Below, piece by piece: positions 17,468-24,898 of a stretch of DNA of 64,000 bases. Below the pieces are notes generated by a model. It was given only the letters and a program-made list of their open reading frames with translations. It was not told where the DNA came from and did not search any database. The DNA lies in assembly GCA_964649415.1 (NCBI GenBank), contig CAZYSK010000018.1, positions 1 through 64,000 of the forward strand, given 5' to 3'. Source of the DNA: CAZYSK01 sp964649415. GTDB lineage: Bacteria > Chloroflexota > Anaerolineae > B4-G1. The position numbers were made by a program, and so were the translations under genes. Each line of letters starts with the position of its first letter. The stretch's first letter is position 1.

Positions 17468-18103
17468 ATGGTTGCTGATTACACGGTGCGCGATTGGGTT
17501 ACCGTCGGGCTGTTCGGCGCCCTGTGGGCGGCGGTCGAGGTGACGCTGGGGAGCTATCTGCACGTGGTTTTCCCCTCACAGGCGAATACGTTCCTCACCG
17601 GCACCGTGCTGGGGGGCATCGGCGTGGCGGTGGCCCTGACCGGGCGACACTTCGTGGCGAAGCGGGGATCCGTGTTGCTGATCGGCGTGGTGACCGCGCT
17701 GCTGAAGCTGCTCAGCCCGGGCGGCGCGCTGCTGGGGCCGTTCGTGGCCATCGTGGCCGAAAGCGCGCTGATGGAGGCGGTCCTGTGGCCGGTGCGTGCG
17801 CCGCGCCGCCGGGCGTTCGTCCTGGGCGGGGCGCTGGCCGTGGCCTGGAACCTGCCCCACAAGTTCATTATGATGCGTCTGATGTACGGGAAGGGCGTCG
17901 TCGAGGTGTTCACCAAGATCGTGCGGGACGGCAGCCAGGTGCTGGGACTGGATCCGGCCGCGGCCTGGCTGATCCTGGCCGTTCTGCTGCTGATACGCCT
18001 GGCCGTGGGAGGGATCGGCGGATGGGGCGCGTGGAGACTGGGCCGCGCGGTGGCGCGCCGGCTGGGGCGGCGCGATCCGGCGACGAACGCGCCGGGCCGT
18101 TGA
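17468..18103 (+). CDS. ECF transporter S component-like membrane protein
   Basis: 211 residues with five or six hydrophobic helices. The start is a strongly placed ATG with GGAGGGACGAG just upstream. The N-terminal WVTVGLFGALWAAVEVTLGS and the LKLLSPGGALLGPFVAI segment suit substrate-binding S components of energy-coupling-factor transporters. It lies between the fused ATPase and the T subunit, completing an A-A'-S-T set. The ligand (vitamin, metal or other) cannot be assigned; no riboswitch is seen upstream to help. Confidence 0.75.
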   Translation: MVADYTVRDWVTVGLFGALWAAVEVTLGSYLHVVFPSQANTFLTGTVLGGIGVAVALTGRHFVAKRGSVLLIGVVTALLKLLSPGGALLGPFVAIVAESALMEAVLWPVRAPRRRAFVLGGALAVAWNLPHKFIMMRLMYGKGVVEVFTKIVRDGSQVLGLDPAAAWLILAVLLLIRLAVGGIGGWGAWRLGRAVARRLGRRDPATNAPGR

Positions 18104-18780
18104 GCCCGTGGGGCTGCCTGCTGTTCACCGGCTGGGCCGTGCCAGCGGCGCTCCTGGTGGATGGCCGGTGGCTGGCCGGCCTGGCGCTGGGCGAGGTGGC
18201 CTTTGGCCTCGTCGCGCGCCCACGGGCGCTGCGCCTGCTCCGCCGCCCGCGCTTCTGGGCCGTTATCCTGACCGCGGTGGCGCTGGCGCCTTTCCTGGTC
18301 GGCCAGCCTGACGTGCGCATCGGCCCGTTTCCCGTCTCGTGGGAGGGGCTCGTGGCCGGGCTGGAGATGGCCGGGCGGGCTTTCACGCTGGCGCTGGCGG
18401 TGGGTCTGGGTGTGGCATCCCTCTCGCTCTCAGACCTCGTGGCGGTGTTCGACCGGCTGGGACTGCGGGGCCTGGGGTTTGCCACGGCGCTGGCGATGAA
18501 TCTGCTGCGGACCTTGCACGAGATGGCGGCGGCGACGCTGTGGACGATCTGGCTGCGGGGGGGGATGCGGCGGCCATGGACGGCGCTGCGGCTGTTCCTG
18601 GTGACGAGTGTCGCCAACACGCTGCGCTACGGCGACGACGTGGTCAACGCGGCCTCCGTGCGGGCCTTCGATCCGAACGCAGGCGCGCCTGCGACTGTCG
18701 CGCTGCGCCGGGCCGACCTGGCGCTGCTGGCCACGTTGCTCGCGTGCACCGTGGCCCTATTGACCGCCCGTGTGCATTGA
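18100..18780 (+). CDS. ECF transporter T component (EcfT/CbiQ-like)
   Basis: About 226 residues, membrane protein. I place the start at a TTG at 18100 that overlaps the S-component stop (TTGA); the same frame is open far upstream but only as a shadow of the S gene. Helices come first, then LRTLHEMAAATLWTIWLRGG, which resembles the coupling-helix region of EcfT that contacts the ATPases through Arg-containing motifs. It completes a self-contained group I-style ECF cassette with its own repressor. Confidence 0.75.
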   Translation: MSPWGCLLFTGWAVPAALLVDGRWLAGLALGEVAFGLVARPRALRLLRRPRFWAVILTAVALAPFLVGQPDVRIGPFPVSWEGLVAGLEMAGRAFTLALAVGLGVASLSLSDLVAVFDRLGLRGLGFATALAMNLLRTLHEMAAATLWTIWLRGGMRRPWTALRLFLVTSVANTLRYGDDVVNAASVRAFDPNAGAPATVALRRADLALLATLLACTVALLTARVH

Positions 18781-18796
18781 GAGGCGGCAACTGCAA

Positions 18797-18825
18797 TTGA
18801 CAGTTATGCCGTTCTCATTTAGAAT
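18797..18825 (+). promoter_or_regulatory. Promoter for the EF-G-like gene
   Basis: TTGACA (18797-18802), 17-bp spacer, TAGAAT (18820-18825). It gives a leader of about 180 nt that includes the inverted repeat at 18895-18965. Confidence 0.75.
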
Positions 18826-18894
18826 ATGCCCAAATAGCATGATGAGAATCAGGAGGGAGTGTCACGGTCCCACTCTAGCTGGCTGCGCACTCTG

Positions 18895-18965
18895 ACGTGA
18901 AACGTAATGCGTGAAGCGTGATAGAAGATCGCCCTTGAGCCGTTCTCACGCCTTGCGTTTCACGT
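18895..18965. repeat. Inverted repeat of the ACGTGAAACG family
   Basis: ACGTGAAACG (18895-18904) is matched by CGTTTCACGT (18956-18965); with flanks the arms pair at about 16 of 20 positions (ACGTGAAACG-N4-GCGTGA). Related tracts occur at 38637-38683. It lies in the leader of the EF-G-like gene and may fold into a long stem. Confidence 0.5.
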
Positions 18966-19013
18966 TTTCTGTCTTATCCGGCGCCCAGATATCGCTTGAA
19001 AGGGGAATATGGA

Positions 19014-21077
19014 ATGTCTATGAAGGAATACGAGACCAAGCAACTACGCAACGTGGTCCTGCTGGGGCACGGGAGCGCGGGGAAGACATCGCTCGCCGAG
19101 GCGATGCTCTTCACCAGCGGTGCGATCAACCGCATGGGGGAGGTCGAAGCGGGCACCACCGTCGCCGACTTCGACGACGAGGAGATGCGCCGCCACATCT
19201 CACTCAGCCTGGCCCTCGTGCCCATCGAGTGGGAGGGCTGCAAGATCAACGTGCTGGATACCCCCGGCTATACCGACTTCGTCGGTGAGGTCAAGAGCGC
19301 AGTCCGGGTGGCCGATCTGGCGCTGATCGTGGTGGACGCGGTGTCCGGTGTCGAGGTCGGCACAGAGTTGGTCTGGAACTTCGCCGAAGAGCAGGGCCTG
19401 CCCCGCATGGTGGTCGTCAACAAGATGAACCGGGAGAACGTCAACCTGGATCGCGCGCTGGAGTCGCTGCGTGCGGCCTTTGGGAAGACCTTCGTCCCCG
19501 TCCATCTGCCCATCGGCGCGGAGGGCAACTTCGCCGGCGTGGTGGACCTGGTGCGCATGAAGGCCTTCATGGGAGCTGATGGGAAAGCCGCCGATGTCCC
19601 CGAGAACGTGCTCGAGCAGGCGCAGGAGGCCCGCGTCGCGCTGATCGAGGCCGCTGCCGAGGCGGACGACGACCTGATCATGAAGTACCTGGAGGGGGAG
19701 GACTTGACCGAGGAGGAGGTCGAACGAGGCCTGCGGACCGCGATTCTCAGCGGCGCGGCCATCCCCGTCCTGGTGACGGCGGCGACGGCCAACGTGGGCA
19801 CGCGGGCGTTGCTCGATGCGCTGGCCGCATACGCCCCTTCGCCGCTTGAGCGGGGGCCGGTCACGGCCCAGGGACAGGCGGGCGAGGAGCAGATCGAGCC
19901 GAACGAGCTAGCGCCGCTGGCGGCGCTGGTCTTCAAGACCACGGCCGACCCCTACGTGGGCAAGCTGACCTATTTCCGCGTCTACGGTGGGATGACGGCG
20001 TCGGATAGCCGCGTCTACAACAGCCGGGCGGAGGAGGATGAGCGACTGGGTCAGCTCTACGTCATGCGCGGCAAGGAGCAGATCTCGGTGCCCCAGTTGC
20101 ACACGGGCGACATCGGCGCGGTGGCCAAGCTGGCGCACACGCTCACCGGCGACACATTGTGCGACAAGGGCCATCCGGTCAGCCTGCCCGGGCCGGTCTT
20201 CCCGTCTCCCCTCTTCTCCGTGGCTATTGAGCCCACGAGCAAGGCCGACCAGGCCAAGCTGGGGCCGACGCTGACCCGTATCTGCGAGGAGGATCCCACG
20301 CTCCACTGGCACCCCGAAGCCAGCACGCGGCAGACGATCCTGGAAGGCATGGGGGAGGCCCACGTGGACATCGCCGTGCGCCGGATGGAGAATCGCTTCG
20401 ACGTCAAGGTCGAGACGACGATCCCCAAGGTGCCCTACCGGGAGACAATCACCAAGACGTACTCCGACCAGTACAGGCACAAGAAGCAGACCGGCGGCGC
20501 GGGTCAGTTCGCCGAGGTGCACATGCGGCTGGAGCCGCTGCCCCGTGACAGCGGATTCGAATACGAGTGGAAGGTGTTCGGCGGGGCGATCTCGCGTTCC
20601 TTCGACAGCTCCATCCAGAAGGGCCTCCGGCAGGTCATGGACGAGGGACCGATCGCGGGCTACCCGGTGGTGGACATCAAGGCGTCGGTCTACGACGGCA
20701 AGGAGCACCCGGTGGACTCGAAGGACATCGCCTTCCAGATCGCCGGGCGGGAGGTATTCAAGCGGGTGATGCTGCAGGCCGGTCCGGTCCTGCTGGAGCC
20801 TGTATATCGCGTGGAGATCACCGTGCCGGATGAGTACACGGGCGACATCATCGGTGACCTGAACACGAAGCGGGCGCGGGTACAGGGGATGGATCAGAGC
20901 GCCGGGAAGAGCATCGTCACGGCGCTGGTGCCGCTGGCGGAGATGCAGCGATACGCCACCGACCTGCGCAGCCTGACGCAGGGCCGGGGCATCTTCTCGA
21001 TGGAGTTGGACCACTACCAGGACGTACCGGCCCACATGGCACAGCCGATCATCGAGGCGCACCAGAAAGAGAAGTAG
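19014..21077 (+). CDS. Elongation factor G-like translational GTPase (EF-G II type)
   Basis: 687 residues with all EF-G domains. G1 is GHGSAGKTS, G3 is DTPGYTDFVGEV, G4 is VNKMNREN (NKMD normally). Switch I reads DFDDEEMRRHISLSLALVP instead of the canonical ERGITI core. These changes mark the EF-G-like paralogue rather than the housekeeping translocase, which usually lies beside rpsG and tufA; neither is here. Later domains include GMGEAHVDIAVRRMENRF and YKETIT-like PYRETITKTY. The ATG at 19014 has AAGGGG 9 bp upstream. Role uncertain; such paralogues may act in ribosome recycling or under stress. Confidence 0.88.
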   Translation: MSMKEYETKQLRNVVLLGHGSAGKTSLAEAMLFTSGAINRMGEVEAGTTVADFDDEEMRRHISLSLALVPIEWEGCKINVLDTPGYTDFVGEVKSAVRVADLALIVVDAVSGVEVGTELVWNFAEEQGLPRMVVVNKMNRENVNLDRALESLRAAFGKTFVPVHLPIGAEGNFAGVVDLVRMKAFMGADGKAADVPENVLEQAQEARVALIEAAAEADDDLIMKYLEGEDLTEEEVERGLRTAILSGAAIPVLVTAATANVGTRALLDALAAYAPSPLERGPVTAQGQAGEEQIEPNELAPLAALVFKTTADPYVGKLTYFRVYGGMTASDSRVYNSRAEEDERLGQLYVMRGKEQISVPQLHTGDIGAVAKLAHTLTGDTLCDKGHPVSLPGPVFPSPLFSVAIEPTSKADQAKLGPTLTRICEEDPTLHWHPEASTRQTILEGMGEAHVDIAVRRMENRFDVKVETTIPKVPYRETITKTYSDQYRHKKQTGGAGQFAEVHMRLEPLPRDSGFEYEWKVFGGAISRSFDSSIQKGLRQVMDEGPIAGYPVVDIKASVYDGKEHPVDSKDIAFQIAGREVFKRVMLQAGPVLLEPVYRVEITVPDEYTGDIIGDLNTKRARVQGMDQSAGKSIVTALVPLAEMQRYATDLRSLTQGRGIFSMELDHYQDVPAHMAQPIIEAHQKEK

Positions 21078-21121
21078 CCGTGATTTCCCAATCGCGTACG
21101 AGGCAAGAGGCATGAAATGAG

Positions 21122-21156
21122 AGGGCTCGTTCCCGGATGGGGGCGAGCCCTTTCTT
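21122..21156 (+). terminator. Intrinsic terminator after the EF-G-like gene
   Basis: AGGGCTCG (21122-21129) pairs with CGAGCCCT (21144-21151) around a 14-nt loop and is followed by TTTCTT. Confidence 0.75.
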
Positions 21157-21159
21157 GAC

Positions 21160-21195
21160 TTGACAAGAGGCTGATCATAGTGTACACTTTGTACA
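21160..21195 (+). promoter_or_regulatory. Toxin-antitoxin promoter and operator
   Basis: TTGACA (21160-21165), 17 bp, TACACT (21183-21188). The palindrome TGTAC-ACTTT-GTACA (21181-21195) covers the -10. TGTAC/GTACA half-sites are the kind bound by Phd-type antitoxins, so autorepression is likely. Confidence 0.75.
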
Positions 21196-21218
21196 TAACG
21201 TCCTGTGGGAGGTGACGC

Positions 21219-21503
21219 ATGGCAAGACGGGTGGGCACAGTAGAGGCGCGACAGTCATTCTCGCGCTTGATCAGCGAGGCCAGGTTCGGCGGGGAGCACG
21301 TCATCATCGAGCGCAGCGGGGCGCCGATGGCTGTGCTGATCGGGATCGATGAGTACGAAAGGCTGATGGTGGTCCAGGCGCAACAGCGGGAGGCACGCTT
21401 CAAGCGACTGATGTCCATCGCTGAGCGCAACCGCGACGTGTCGCCCGAGCAGGTCGAGGCGGATGTCGCTGAGGCCGTAGAGGCGGCGCGGGGAGGCGCA
21501 TGA
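21219..21503 (+). CDS. Phd/YefM family antitoxin
   Basis: 94 residues. The N-terminal domain (MARRVGTVEARQSFSRLISE, then VIIERSGAPMAVLIGIDEYERL) is the DNA-binding and dimerising Phd/YefM fold. The C-terminal helix (about 55-94, acidic) would wrap the toxin. GGGAGG precedes the ATG by about 6 bp. Its stop overlaps the toxin start by four bases (ATGA). A palindromic operator overlaps its promoter. Confidence 0.88.
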   Translation: MARRVGTVEARQSFSRLISEARFGGEHVIIERSGAPMAVLIGIDEYERLMVVQAQQREARFKRLMSIAERNRDVSPEQVEADVAEAVEAARGGA

Positions 21504-21934
21504 CGCGTGCTGTGCTGGACACCAACGTACTCGTGAGTGGCGTCATCACACCGCGCGGTGTGCCGCGTCGCATCCTGGAGGCCTGGCACGCCGGCCGCTT
21601 CACCCTGCTCACCTCAGAGGCCATCGTCGCCGAGGTGTCGCGTGTCCTGCGCTACGCCCGGATTCGCGAGCGCTACGGCGTCACCGAAGATGACGCGCTG
21701 GCGGTGGCCGACTCGCTGACAGTCGATGCGGAGGTGGTAGCCGGATTGTACGAGGTACAGAGGAGCGCCGATCCGGACGACGACATGTTCCTGGCTTGTG
21801 CGCTGGAGGGCCGCGCCGAATACGTGGTGTCCGGCGACCGGCATCTGCTGGAGATCGGTTCCTATCACGGCGTGGTGATCGTCACCCCCCGGCAGTTTGC
21901 GGCTGTTCTGAGCGCGGAGGCTGGGCGTTCGTAG
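21500..21934 (+). CDS. PIN-domain toxin (VapC-like ribonuclease)
   Basis: 144 residues. It starts MTRAVLDTNVLVSG, which carries the first catalytic Asp (D7). Further PIN acidic positions lie in SEAIVAEVSRVL (Glu), DPDDDMFLACALEG and VVSGDRHLL. The PIN_3-type layout is often paired with Phd-like antitoxins. It would cleave RNA when released from the antitoxin. The stop TAG lies in a TTCGTAG that also begins the repeat array downstream, so the repeat junction touches the gene end. Confidence 0.88.
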   Translation: MTRAVLDTNVLVSGVITPRGVPRRILEAWHAGRFTLLTSEAIVAEVSRVLRYARIRERYGVTEDDALAVADSLTVDAEVVAGLYEVQRSADPDDDMFLACALEGRAEYVVSGDRHLLEIGSYHGVVIVTPRQFAAVLSAEAGRS

Positions 21935-22441
21935 TGAGACCCGGATGTCTGCATCCGCCAGGTCCGCCGGAGTGCCGTGGGGGTTGCCCATCGCGCATCC
22001 TTCCCGCGCTTGACAGCCCGGCGCTGCGGGTGTCGGACGTTTGTAGTGAGGCACGTAGGTCCGCCGGAGTGCCGTGAGACGCTACTCCGCTGCGCTGCGG
22101 ACGGATGTACCCATCCGCGCTCACTACGAACGGGAACGCTTGGTTCGTAGTAAGGCACGCAGGTCCGCCGGAGTGCCGTGGGGGTTGCCCATCGCGCATC
22201 CTTCCTGCGCTTGACAGCCCGGCGCTGCGGGTGTCGGACGTTCGTAGTGAGGCACGTAGGTCCGCCGGAGTGCCGTGAGACGCTACTCCGCTGCGCTGCG
22301 GACGGATGTACCCATCCGCGCTCACTACGAACGGGAACGCTTGGTTCGTAGTAAGGCACGCAGGTCCGCCGGAGTGCCGTGGGGGGTTGCCCATCGGGCA
22401 TCCTTCCCGTGCTTGACAGGCCGGCGCTGTGGGTGTACAGT
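21928..22441 (+). repeat. 201-bp-period tandem repeat array ahead of the DGR
   Basis: Two nearly identical 201-bp periods (22040-22240 and 22241-22441) are preceded by a partial copy. Each period has two half-units starting TTCGTAGT(G/A)AGGCACG and sharing GGTCCGCCGGAGTGCCGTG. Junctions between half-units form ACTACGAAC/GTTCGTAGT hairpins. A 37-bp core (22241-22277) occurs exactly, inverted, at 31817-31853 and 31892-31928. Long minus-strand frames across the array are repeat artefacts. No gene is seen in this stretch. Confidence 0.8.
22413..22441 (+). promoter_or_regulatory. Promoter of the DGR target gene
   Basis: TTGACA (22413-22418), 17-bp spacer, TACAGT (22436-22441), ending about 30 bp before the start codon. 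The same TTGACA and spacer occur in the upstream repeat copies but with TCGGAC in place of the -10, so only the last copy looks functional. Confidence 0.7.
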
Positions 22442-22471
22442 TGGCCCAGACGGCAAGCATAAGGACGTGCC

Positions 22472-24790
22472 ATGGCGACTTCGGTCCTCCCAGATCTACC
22501 CACGACGGAAGATCACCTCGATTTTGGGGCCTCGGCGGCGACGCTGGCGGGCATTATCGGCGGCGAACGCACGGCCACGCCCATCACGGTGGGGCTGTTC
22601 GGCACCTGGGGCACGGGCAAGACCAGCCTGATGCGCATGATCGAGGCGGCGCTGATGGAGCGCTCGCGTCAATCCCACGGGCTCAAGACGCACACCCTCT
22701 GGTTCGACGCCTGGAAATACGACAAGGAAGACGAACTGTGGCGCGCGCTCCTGATGCGCGTGCTGGAGGCCGTGCGGGCTGTGGCCGGGGGCCGCCCGAC
22801 CTCCGAGCACGACGAGTGGCCCGTTGGCGAGAAGTCCCCTTACGCCGAATACGCCGCCGGTGAGCGCCAGGAGATCGTGGCCAAGCTCGACGACATGGCC
22901 GCCAGCCTCTACCGCGACGTGGACCGGGAAGAACTGGGCCGCATTGAGGTGGACCCGGGCAAGCTGTCGGAGGCTATGGTCAAGTTTGCCACGCGCATCG
23001 TGCTCCCCTTTGTGCCGGGTGTCGGCGTCATGGCCGAGTTTGTCAAGGCGGCCCAGGGGGAAGCGGCGAAGGGGTCGCTCGACGCTCTCTTCGACGCCGT
23101 GCAGCGGCAGAAGATCGCCGTCCACCGCGACCAGGTGCGCTTCCTGGCCCAGTTCCAGCGCGATTTCCGGACGCTCATCGGGGAGCACATTGTCCAGCAG
23201 GACCGGCGGCTCGTCGTCTTCGTGGACGACCTGGATCGCTGCCTGCCGGAAAAGGCCATTGAGGTGCTGGAGGCGATCAAGCTCTTCCTCGACGTGGAGG
23301 GCTGCGTCTTCGTCATCGGCGTGGACCGGCAGGTGATTGAGCGCGGCATCCAGGTCAAGTATCGGGAACTGCAGCGGGCGCTGGGCGTCGAGGGGGACGA
23401 GGCGCGCCGGCTGCCGGCCATCAGCGGGGCCGACTACCTGGAGAAGATCGTGCAACTGCCCTTCATCCTGCCACCGGTGGAGGCGGACCAGGTGAAGGCC
23501 TTCATCCAAGGGGTGGTGCAGCAATTCCCGGAGGAGGACGCCCGCTGCGTGGACGTATTCGCGCTGGGCATAGAGCGGAACCCGCGCAAGATCAAGCGCT
23601 GCCTGAACGTGTTTCTGCTGCTGTGGGGCCTGGCGCTGGAGCGAAAGAAGGCGCTGCGGCCCGTGCGGCTGGCGAAAGTCGTCGTCGTCCAGCAGCGCCA
23701 CAACGACCTCTACCGCCTGCTGGTCGAGGAACCTGAGCGGCTGGCACGGCTGGAGGCCTACTTCCGCGAGGAGAAGCGGCGTGAGGAGGCGCAGGCGGCC
23801 CGCCGGGCTGAACTGGCGACCGGCGAGCGGCCAGAAATGGCAGAGGGGATGGCCGCGGCCCGGCCGCGCGTCGAGGCCGCGCTGGAGCCCTTCACCGCGC
23901 GCCACGCGCTGCGCCAACTGCTCACGCTGCACGATGAGAAGGAACCCGACGCCAATTTTATCGACGCCCCGCCGGGGCAACTGCGCGACTACATCTACCT
24001 GACCCGTGCCACGGCCGAGCCGCCGCCCGAGCCAGCACGGGAAGCGGCCATTCCCATCCCGGACATGGTGCCCGTGCCCGGCGGACCGTTCACGATGGGC
24101 ACACACAGCGAGGACATCCCTGCGCTGGTCAAGAAATACGGTGGTGAGGCCGGTTTGTACCAGGATGAGGTGCCTCAACACAGGGTGGACGTGCCCGCCT
24201 TCGAGATCGGCAAGTACCCGGTGACGAACCGGGAATACCAGGCCTTCGTGCGTGCGGCGGGCTATCGCCCCCCTGATGGTTGGGAGGGTGAGGACTACCC
24301 GCCGGGTAAAGGTGACCACCCGGTCGTCAACGTCTCGTGGCAGGATGCGACGGCCTACTGTCGTTGGGTGGGTGAGCAGACCGGCCGGTTGTTTCGCCTG
24401 CCGACGGAGGCCGAGTGGGAGAAAACTGCCCGGGGCAGCGACGGGCGCCAGTACCCGTGGGGGGACGAATTCGACCCAGAACTGTGCAACACCGCCGCAG
24501 GCGGCCCTGGTGGCACGACGCCGGTGGGCCAGTATCCCAGGGGGGCCAGCCCCTATGGCGCTTTGGACATGGCGGGCAACGTCTGGGAGTGGTGCAGCAG
24601 CCTCTACAAGCCCTACCCCTACGATGCGGGCGACGGGCGGGAGAACCTGGAGTCGGAAGGGTCGCGTGTGCTGCGGGGCGGCTCGTGGGGCAACGCTCCG
24701 AACGACGCCCGCTGCGCGTGCCGCGTCAGGGCCCATCCCGACGATTGGTTCGACAACCTGGGGTTCCGCTGCGCCAGGGGCTCTGAATAA
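22472..24790 (+). CDS. DGR target: KAP-family P-loop NTPase fused to FGE-like (C-type lectin fold) variable domain
   Basis: 772 residues. The N-terminal KAP NTPase has Walker A GTWGTGKTS (44-52), a TLWFDAWKYDKEDELWRALL segment typical of the family, and Walker B LVVFVDDLDRC (Asp252/253). No clear membrane insert is visible. A charged helical linker (about 420-490) leads to a formylglycine-generating-enzyme/SUMF-like domain (about 527-772: VPVPGGPFTMGT, KYPVTNREYQAFV, LPTEAEWEKTARG, GNVWEWCSSLY, LRGGSW). The last 38 codons are the DGR variable repeat. By my alignment with human FGE its two catalytic cysteines fall on Asn741 and Ala746, so it is probably a binding module, not an oxidase. KAP proteins include PifA, a phage-exclusion factor. 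Hypothesis: a hypervariable sensor on an NTPase effector. Confidence 0.9.
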   Translation: MATSVLPDLPTTEDHLDFGASAATLAGIIGGERTATPITVGLFGTWGTGKTSLMRMIEAALMERSRQSHGLKTHTLWFDAWKYDKEDELWRALLMRVLEAVRAVAGGRPTSEHDEWPVGEKSPYAEYAAGERQEIVAKLDDMAASLYRDVDREELGRIEVDPGKLSEAMVKFATRIVLPFVPGVGVMAEFVKAAQGEAAKGSLDALFDAVQRQKIAVHRDQVRFLAQFQRDFRTLIGEHIVQQDRRLVVFVDDLDRCLPEKAIEVLEAIKLFLDVEGCVFVIGVDRQVIERGIQVKYRELQRALGVEGDEARRLPAISGADYLEKIVQLPFILPPVEADQVKAFIQGVVQQFPEEDARCVDVFALGIERNPRKIKRCLNVFLLLWGLALERKKALRPVRLAKVVVVQQRHNDLYRLLVEEPERLARLEAYFREEKRREEAQAARRAELATGERPEMAEGMAAARPRVEAALEPFTARHALRQLLTLHDEKEPDANFIDAPPGQLRDYIYLTRATAEPPPEPAREAAIPIPDMVPVPGGPFTMGTHSEDIPALVKKYGGEAGLYQDEVPQHRVDVPAFEIGKYPVTNREYQAFVRAAGYRPPDGWEGEDYPPGKGDHPVVNVSWQDATAYCRWVGEQTGRLFRLPTEAEWEKTARGSDGRQYPWGDEFDPELCNTAAGGPGGTTPVGQYPRGASPYGALDMAGNVWEWCSSLYKPYPYDAGDGRENLESEGSRVLRGGSWGNAPNDARCACRVRAHPDDWFDNLGFRCARGSE
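24668..24777 (+). repeat. DGR variable repeat (VR)
   Basis: 110-bp copy of the template repeat at 26492-26601, encoding residues 733-769 of the target. It matches the template at every one of 85 non-adenine positions and differs at 12 of 25 template adenines (6 A-to-G, 3 A-to-C, 3 A-to-T). The changes fall in codons 742, 743, 745, 750, 752, 754, 758 and 760. The invariant last ~23 bp (ending CGCTGCGCCAG) would serve as the initiation-of-mutagenic-homology end. Confidence 0.95.
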
Positions 24791-24829
24791 GTCATCTGTC
24801 ATCTGTCGTTTGTCATCTGTCATTTGCCC
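24791..24829 (+). repeat. Heptanucleotide tandem repeat after VR
   Basis: Five tandem seven-base units of the type TCATCTG/TCGTTTG/TCATTTG begin directly after the stop codon of the DGR target gene. Similar short-period tracts lie at 28097-28167 and 29506-29618, all between genes of this region. Confidence 0.6.
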
Positions 24830-24833
24830 GAGT

Positions 24834-24848
24834 CCGCGCGAAGCGCGG
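24834..24848. other. GC-rich hairpin downstream of VR
   Basis: CCGCGC-GAA-GCGCGG, a perfect 6-bp stem with a 3-nt loop, 56 bp past the VR. In Bordetella phage BPP-1 a hairpin just after the variable repeat promotes retrohoming; this one is further away, so the analogy is tentative. Confidence 0.4.
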
Positions 24849-24898
24849 TCGCCGCTGGTGAAAAATCGGTCTTTCGCATAGTAAAACGAGCGTCCAGC

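Noticed and set aside
15568..17469. 633-codon minus-strand open frame
   Set aside because: Antisense of padR and the fused ABC ATPase, both with intact motifs.
21928..22441. CRISPR array
   Set aside because: The period is 201 bp with the intervening sequence also repeated, so there are no unique spacers; no cas genes are present.
21865..22503. Minus-strand frames of 190-212 codons with repeated peptide blocks
   Set aside because: They are translations of the 201-bp tandem array; repeats in several frames stay open, and there is no ribosome site or family match.
24657..24667. Extension of the VR upstream of GTGCTGCGG
   Set aside because: Upstream of 24668/26492 the two copies differ at non-adenine positions (C/T, T/C), so the mutagenic repeat starts at GTGCTG.
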